Source: CAYXEN01 sp964464035 (GTDB lineage Bacteria; Krumholzibacteriota; Krumholzibacteriia; WVZY01). Taken from it: a stretch of DNA of 56,300 nucleotides. Position 1 is the stretch's first letter, and each line of letters starts with the position of its first letter. This document shows, piece by piece, positions 51,804 through 56,300 of this stretch. The stretch spans positions 1 to 56,300 of the forward strand of contig CAYXEN010000012.1 of the NCBI GenBank assembly GCA_964464035.1, in the 5' to 3' direction. The translations under genes and the position numbers were made by a program. A model generated the notes under the pieces. It was not told the DNA's origin. It was given only the letters and a program-made list of their open reading frames with translations, and did no database searches.

Positions 51804-54800
51804 TCAATTCGTCCGGTCGTTCCCGCCTGAAAGCCCCTCGGCTATGGCCCGGAAATATATCCTTATGAGATCCTCGAACTCACCCGGCGCCTTGAGTTTC
51901 ATCGCCCGCTTGATCTCCTCGCGCAACTGCTGCTCCCGGCTCTTCCCGTCGCTTCCCGGAGCGCCCCGTGAAAATACGTCCCCGGCGGTCATGCTCTCAC
52001 GCTTCCTCTCGTAGTCCCGGGTATGGACCGAACGCTGGGCATCGAGCAACCTGCTCAGTATCCGTTCCTCATGATCCAGCGTCTTGCGGTCGAGATTGCC
52101 GCCTTCGAGATTCTCTATCACCTTCTCCATGTCTTCCAGGATCTTGTCCATCCTGCCGAGCGACGCCTTGTCGTCCTTGAGCTGTTTCTCGATCCGCCTG
52201 GCGAGTTCCTGCAAGGAACGCTGGGCCGCGGCGAGTCTCTTCATCTTGGCTTGCCTCTCCATGCGGAGTTTCTCCTTGAGCATTTCGAGGGCCAGCATCT
52301 CCTTCGATTGCTTGAGAACGTCGTTCTGCCCGGAAAGCAGCTGCTCGAGCATCTCCTGCATCCCCATCTTGCTCCCCGATCCCGAAGAGCAGCTCTTGGC
52401 GGCGCGGAGCATCTCGATGGTGGCTTGATTCAGAGAAGCGAGGGCGCGCGACGTCGGCGGGATCGAATAGAGTAGCCTTCCTCTCTCGAGGTTGAAGATG
52501 GATTGCCTCATGGCACTCAAGGCTTCGCCCAATGACTGGAGGATGACCGGCGACACGGACAGCGTTTGCTTAGAGATGTCGTAGATCTCATCGGCGACTT
52601 TCTCGGTCGCCTTGAGATAGCTCTGCTGGCGCTCGGCCAACGAACGAAGCGCGGCGGCTTCGCGCCTCGCGCCGGCTTCTTTCCGGAGAGACTCGATCAG
52701 CTCCTCTTGCTTGAAAGATATGTCGAGCGCCTGCTTGGCGTACTTCTGGAGGTGCACGGCATGCCTCTGGGCGGACATGCGCTCCATGCCGGACTTGCAG
52801 GATGACATCCTCGAAAAAAGGCTGATGAGGTCGTCGAGGGCGTCCTTCTCGTCTTCGGCCGCGGCGTTCTTCCTGCCCGCCCGGAGCTTCTTGGCGGCTT
52901 CCGTCATCTTGCTCGGCGTCGCGTTTTCCGACATGTTCTCGGCGGCGGCGTCGAGCTGCTTCGCGATCTCCCGCTCTTCGGGCCCCAGCTTTTTCGAGAA
53001 CTTCTTCATCGCTTCCTTCATGGCCGCGGCTTCCTTGGCGAGTTTCTGTTGCCTCCTGCTGAGTTCGCCCAGCTTGTCGGTGTCGTTCTTCCCCGCCGAC
53101 TTGGTCTCGTCGAGCAGGTCCTTCTGTTTCTCCATGAGATCGCGGCTCTTGCGGACGAGCTCCTCCATCTCCTGCTCCTTCGCCACGGCCTTGAGGAGCT
53201 CGGCCGTCCTCTCGAGTTTCCTGAGAAGATCGTCGGCGCTCAAGCTGAGCTTCTTAAGGGCCTCTTCCACATCCGAGGGGTCCATCTGCGTGATCGCCTT
53301 CTTGAGATTCTCCATGTATTTCTCGAGGGCTTCGTTGTTTATCTGCTCGAGGAGCTTGCTTATCTCTTCGAGCTTTTCTCCTATCTCCTGCGAGGTCATC
53401 TTGTTGTTGGAGAGTTCTTCGAGTGTCTTGTCGAGTGATTTCCTCACTTCGTCGAGTTTCTCCGCGATCTGCTTCTGGCCCTCCAGAGCCTTGTCTATCT
53501 CCTTCTTCTGGCTCCAGTCGAAATTCTCCGTCTTCTTGAATTCCCTCTCGAGCTTCTCTATGCGTTTCTTGAATTCCTCCCCCTGCTCGAGAGATTGATC
53601 GAGCAACTCGCTTCTCTTTTCGTCCTCCTGCGCCACTTGATCATAGAGCTCCGCCATGGTCGGAACCATGATCTGGTAGACCCTGCTCCGCGCCACGCCC
53701 GGTCCCGTGGCGACATTGTTGTCCTTCACTTCCATGTAGTACTCCACCGCGTTTCCGGGAAAGAGCGGGATGTCGCTGAGATCCCACGTGAAGCCTTTGT
53801 TGATCTCCTTCTTGCCTTTCTCCCCGCCGAGCGGAATCTCCCTTCTCGCAAAATCGCCCTCGCCGCCCTTGCGATAGTAGATCGCAGCTTCGCTTATCCC
53901 GTAATCGTCACTCGCGACGATGCCGACGTCGACGAGCCGGTTGCGAGGCAGGGTCGCGTCGCCGCCGGGTTTGACAACGTCTATCGTGGGAGGATCGTCC
54001 TTGAACACCTCGATCGAATAGACGAGCGGATCGTCGTTTTCATAACCTAGTGAATCCTCGAGAAGTATCGTGTAGACGCCGTCCTCGAGCGCGTCGAAAC
54101 CGAACATGAACTCGCTGCCTCGAAAAGACACCTTCCTCCCGCTCCGCCGACGCGCCTCCCCTTTCGCCGCCAGGGCTGCGAGGGCGGCGCGGTCCTTCGC
54201 GAAGACGACCGAGGCCGAAGCGAGCGCGTTGTTGCACCGGCCCGACACGTCTATGCGGGTTCCTTCCAGAGCCTGGATGTTGCCCCCACTGTCGATGACG
54301 GTATCGGGCTTCTCGCCCGTGTAGGCCGGAGGGGTGCGGATGATCTCGAGCTTCGTCACGATCGGTTTGTTCACCACGGTTATGCGGTATGCGGCGCTCC
54401 TATCGGCACCGGCCCGGAAATAATAGGTGAGCGAGCTCCTAAGGGATTTGAAAGTGTACGAGTAACCTTCGAGCGTGCCGTCGGCCAGTTTCACTTCCTC
54501 GGGCTCGGTCGGTTCACTCTTCCAGAAACCGTTCGAGCGGCTGAAATGTATCTCGACCTGATCCTCCGAGTCTCCGAAGTCGATCCCGGTGACCTTGACG
54601 TCGCTCCCGGCGAGGATCGTGACGTCGCCGGGAAAGGCGAAGATGTTCGCCCGGTGCTCCGCCGCCGAGGCGTTGCGCGGATCGACGAGCAGCTTGCCGG
54701 CGTCCAGCAGAACCCGGGGTGTTGCAAAAGAGAGAACCAGGAGCACGAGAAGACCCGCGGAGGCGACAGGCACCAGCGCGATACTGCGGTTGCCCAGGAA

Positions 54801-55235
54801 GACGAACTGAGCTCTGAGCGGGAAGACAGCTTCCACCGCACGGCGGATGACTTCCTCTACGAGGTGGGGGTTGTATTTCGCGGCCGCTTGCTCGTCTTGC
54901 GAGAACTCGTAGGCGGCGACCACCATGTCCTTGAAATCTTCCTTGTGCTCGACCTGCGACGCGAGGCGCCGGAGGCTCGGCATCCGAAGGACCGGCACCA
55001 CCACGAATGCAACGAAGGCCCCCGCGAGGAGCGCCAGAATGATTCTGGAGAGCCAGAGTGCGAGCGATAGAGGAGGAGGCTCGGTAAAGGCTTTCCATCC
55101 GGCCAGGACGACGAAGATCCAGGAACCCACCGCAAGGAAGGAAAGAAAGCCCGAGGCGACGCGAAGCCAGAGCGCCTTGACGAGAAGCTTGCGCAACGTC
55201 CGGTTGAGTTGTTTCTTGATGCCCTGGTCGTCCAT
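51804..55235 (-). CDS. DUF4175-family membrane protein with long coiled coil
   Basis: 1143 residues. Three membrane segments near the start (about 30-48, 60-85, 150-170), a beta-rich periplasmic part (about 190-520, with PPAYTGEKPDTVIDSGG, DDPPTIDVVKPGGD and NAVEYYMEVKDNN), then about 600 residues of charged heptads (EFKKRIEKLEREFKKTENFD, LDEVRKSLDKTLEELSNNKM, REIAKQLDAAAENMSENATP). This matches DUF4175, found with DUF4159 and MoxR/VWA genes in the FCB group. Function unknown; the form suggests a tethered periplasmic spacer. Confidence 0.85.
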   Translation of the reverse strand: MDDQGIKKQLNRTLRKLLVKALWLRVASGFLSFLAVGSWIFVVLAGWKAFTEPPPLSLALWLSRIILALLAGAFVAFVVVPVLRMPSLRRLASQVEHKEDFKDMVVAAYEFSQDEQAAAKYNPHLVEEVIRRAVEAVFPLRAQFVFLGNRSIALVPVASAGLLVLLVLSFATPRVLLDAGKLLVDPRNASAAEHRANIFAFPGDVTILAGSDVKVTGIDFGDSEDQVEIHFSRSNGFWKSEPTEPEEVKLADGTLEGYSYTFKSLRSSLTYYFRAGADRSAAYRITVVNKPIVTKLEIIRTPPAYTGEKPDTVIDSGGNIQALEGTRIDVSGRCNNALASASVVFAKDRAALAALAAKGEARRRSGRKVSFRGSEFMFGFDALEDGVYTILLEDSLGYENDDPLVYSIEVFKDDPPTIDVVKPGGDATLPRNRLVDVGIVASDDYGISEAAIYYRKGGEGDFARREIPLGGEKGKKEINKGFTWDLSDIPLFPGNAVEYYMEVKDNNVATGPGVARSRVYQIMVPTMAELYDQVAQEDEKRSELLDQSLEQGEEFKKRIEKLEREFKKTENFDWSQKKEIDKALEGQKQIAEKLDEVRKSLDKTLEELSNNKMTSQEIGEKLEEISKLLEQINNEALEKYMENLKKAITQMDPSDVEEALKKLSLSADDLLRKLERTAELLKAVAKEQEMEELVRKSRDLMEKQKDLLDETKSAGKNDTDKLGELSRRQQKLAKEAAAMKEAMKKFSKKLGPEEREIAKQLDAAAENMSENATPSKMTEAAKKLRAGRKNAAAEDEKDALDDLISLFSRMSSCKSGMERMSAQRHAVHLQKYAKQALDISFKQEELIESLRKEAGARREAAALRSLAERQQSYLKATEKVADEIYDISKQTLSVSPVILQSLGEALSAMRQSIFNLERGRLLYSIPPTSRALASLNQATIEMLRAAKSCSSGSGSKMGMQEMLEQLLSGQNDVLKQSKEMLALEMLKEKLRMERQAKMKRLAAAQRSLQELARRIEKQLKDDKASLGRMDKILEDMEKVIENLEGGNLDRKTLDHEERILSRLLDAQRSVHTRDYERKRESMTAGDVFSRGAPGSDGKSREQQLREEIKRAMKLKAPGEFEDLIRIYFRAIAEGLSGGNDRTN

Positions 55236-55264
55236 CTCGGCGCTTCCTCTCGATTGTCCCCCGA

Positions 55265-56026
55265 TCAGGGGAGGGCGTTCTCCAGCAGGGCGTACATCAG
55301 TATATTAACAGCCATCTCCACGGCGAGTTCCCTTTTCTCCGGCGGGTCTCCGTGGACCCTCGCATCCTCCAGGCCGTCGCCTATGTCCGTTTCATACGTG
55401 TAGAAGAGAACGAGGCGCCCGTCAATCGTCACGCCGAATCCCTGTGGGGGTTTTCCGTCGTGTTCATGGATCTTGGGAACTCCGGGGAGATCATATAAGA
55501 CGTGATATATGGGGTGGGAATTGGGAAGCTCCTCCATCGTGTTCTCGGGGAATAGCTTTCTCACCATCGCCCGGAAGGACTTGTCCATGCCGTAGCAATC
55601 GTCGGCATAAAGAAACCCACCGTCCTCCAGGTACCTGCGCAAGGCATCGAGCTCCTCGTCCGTAAGCCTCACCGTCCCGTGACCGGTCATGTAGAGAAAG
55701 GGGTAGGCACGAAGATTCTCGTCGGTGAGGGACACCACCTTTTCCTCCGGGTACGTCCTCACCCCCGTTCTCTTCTCGAACTCTTCGAGCCAGTTGGGAA
55801 TAGACGATGGATCCGTGTACCAATCGCCCCCTCCGCCGTACTTGAGCCTCGCTATGCGAAGGAGGTACTCCGCCTCGGGATTCCTCGTCGGCCCGAGCGC
55901 CTTCGCCCCCCGGGCGGGCGCTTGCAAGAAGGCCGCCGACGCAGCCACGGCGCCGACCAGCATTATGATCCAGGCGTTTCGCGCGCTTGAGAAGATTGTA
56001 TCTCTTATCAGCCGCTTGACTTGCAT
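55265..56026 (-). CDS. DUF4159-family protein
   Basis: 253 residues. One N-terminal membrane or signal segment (NAWIIMLVGAVAASAAFLQ) and a DUF4159 domain: FLYMTGHGTVRLTDEELDAL, LEDGGFLYADDCYGMD, FRAMVRKLFPE and HPIYHVLYDLPGVP, a GATase-like flavodoxin fold of unknown use. The frame opens 26 codons earlier, but the promoter at 56104-56132 would start transcription near 56097, so ATG 56026 is favoured. First gene of the four-gene operon; the MoxR and DUF58/VWA genes usually found with it are not in the window. Confidence 0.85.
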   Translation of the reverse strand: MQVKRLIRDTIFSSARNAWIIMLVGAVAASAAFLQAPARGAKALGPTRNPEAEYLLRIARLKYGGGGDWYTDPSSIPNWLEEFEKRTGVRTYPEEKVVSLTDENLRAYPFLYMTGHGTVRLTDEELDALRRYLEDGGFLYADDCYGMDKSFRAMVRKLFPENTMEELPNSHPIYHVLYDLPGVPKIHEHDGKPPQGFGVTIDGRLVLFYTYETDIGDGLEDARVHGDPPEKRELAVEMAVNILMYALLENALP

Positions 56027-56103
56027 TGTATCGGCCCCGGTCGCCTCGGAGCATGCCCGGGGCATTCCGTCTTGGTGGACGTGAAACACGAAAGTTATTA
56101 TCA

Positions 56104-56132
56104 ATTATAGTTAATAGCGGGGGCCAAAGCAA
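56104..56132 (-). promoter_or_regulatory. Sigma-70 promoter of the DUF4159 operon
   Basis: TTGCTT (56127-56132), 17 bases, TATAAT (56104-56109) on the minus strand, with AT-rich sequence after it. The remaining bases to 56300 show no gene on either strand. Confidence 0.7.
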
Positions 56133-56300
56133 ACGAGGATAATGGCCGGGCATGCAATGTCCAACTCCACGACGCCGAGCCCCGAGGCTGAAGTTGAATT
56201 CGAGGGCGGGCTCGGATACAATCAAGAGCAAAATGATCCATGCCTAGCCCCAGGCAGCGGGTGGCGGCGATCCGGGGCCCCCGCCGCGCGCAACGTCAGT

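Noticed and set aside
1..56300. CRISPR arrays, insertion sequences, integrases, tRNA or rRNA genes
   Set aside because: No direct-repeat arrays, transposase motifs or cloverleaf-like sequences were noticed on either strand; a covariance-model scan would be the decisive test.

Overview
The window (about 56 kb, high GC, strong GC3 bias) is a chromosomal segment of a diderm bacterium, most likely from the FCB superphylum or a neighbouring candidate phylum such as Krumholzibacteriota, Eisenbacteria or Latescibacterota. Three things point there: an Mla-type lipid transport module, secreted proteins ending in a YPNPF-type FlgD-like tail with a 'SGVYF/SGLYI' motif, and a DUF4159/DUF4175/TPR envelope operon. 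This placement is inference from gene content; there is no rRNA marker here. No tRNA, rRNA, CRISPR array, prophage or insertion sequence was seen. All but three of 41 protein genes lie on the minus strand.

Layout from low to high coordinates (minus-strand operons are therefore read right to left). 1-8204: a core operon from a near-consensus promoter, yicC-gmk-rpoZ-coaBC-udg-dnaB-mlaE-mlaF-mlaD-ispD; mlaD carries an in-frame TAG after which its conserved C-terminus continues in the same frame. 8248-9858 (+): a divergent NFACT/RqcH-like gene. 9859-10866: a lower-GC spacer with a small secreted protein and a possible sigma-54-driven small RNA. 10867-18726: rho-rpmE-DUF1385-prfA-prmC-murA-selB, a translation, termination and wall group that shows the cell decodes selenocysteine. 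19084-22479: a TPR lipoprotein and priA.

22559-31174: a compact signalling operon. A REC-GGDEF protein, a small soluble histidine kinase, two very large membrane histidine kinases that each end in GAF plus HD-GYP domains, and a lone REC protein follow one another with almost no spacers, behind a candidate sigma-54 promoter. It joins phosphotransfer to c-di-GMP making and breaking; one HD-GYP has lost its metal-binding His. 31357-40254: tsaD, then the nitrogen cascade glnB (PII), glnE, glnD and glnA. The sensor (GlnD), the relay (PII with Tyr51), the modifier (GlnE) and the target (GlnA with its adenylylation Tyr) are all present within 8 kb.

40375-44136: NAD(P)HX repair enzyme, HAD phosphatase, CPBP membrane protease, and a 63-residue zinc-ribbon protein preceded by a strongly structured RNA that ends in its own terminator. 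44137-48550: two secreted proteins with FlgD-like tails (a LVIVD propeller and a metallophosphoesterase). 48573-56132: a four-gene envelope operon, DUF4159-DUF4175-TPR-secreted protein, with a promoter at its head. The last 170 bases show no gene.
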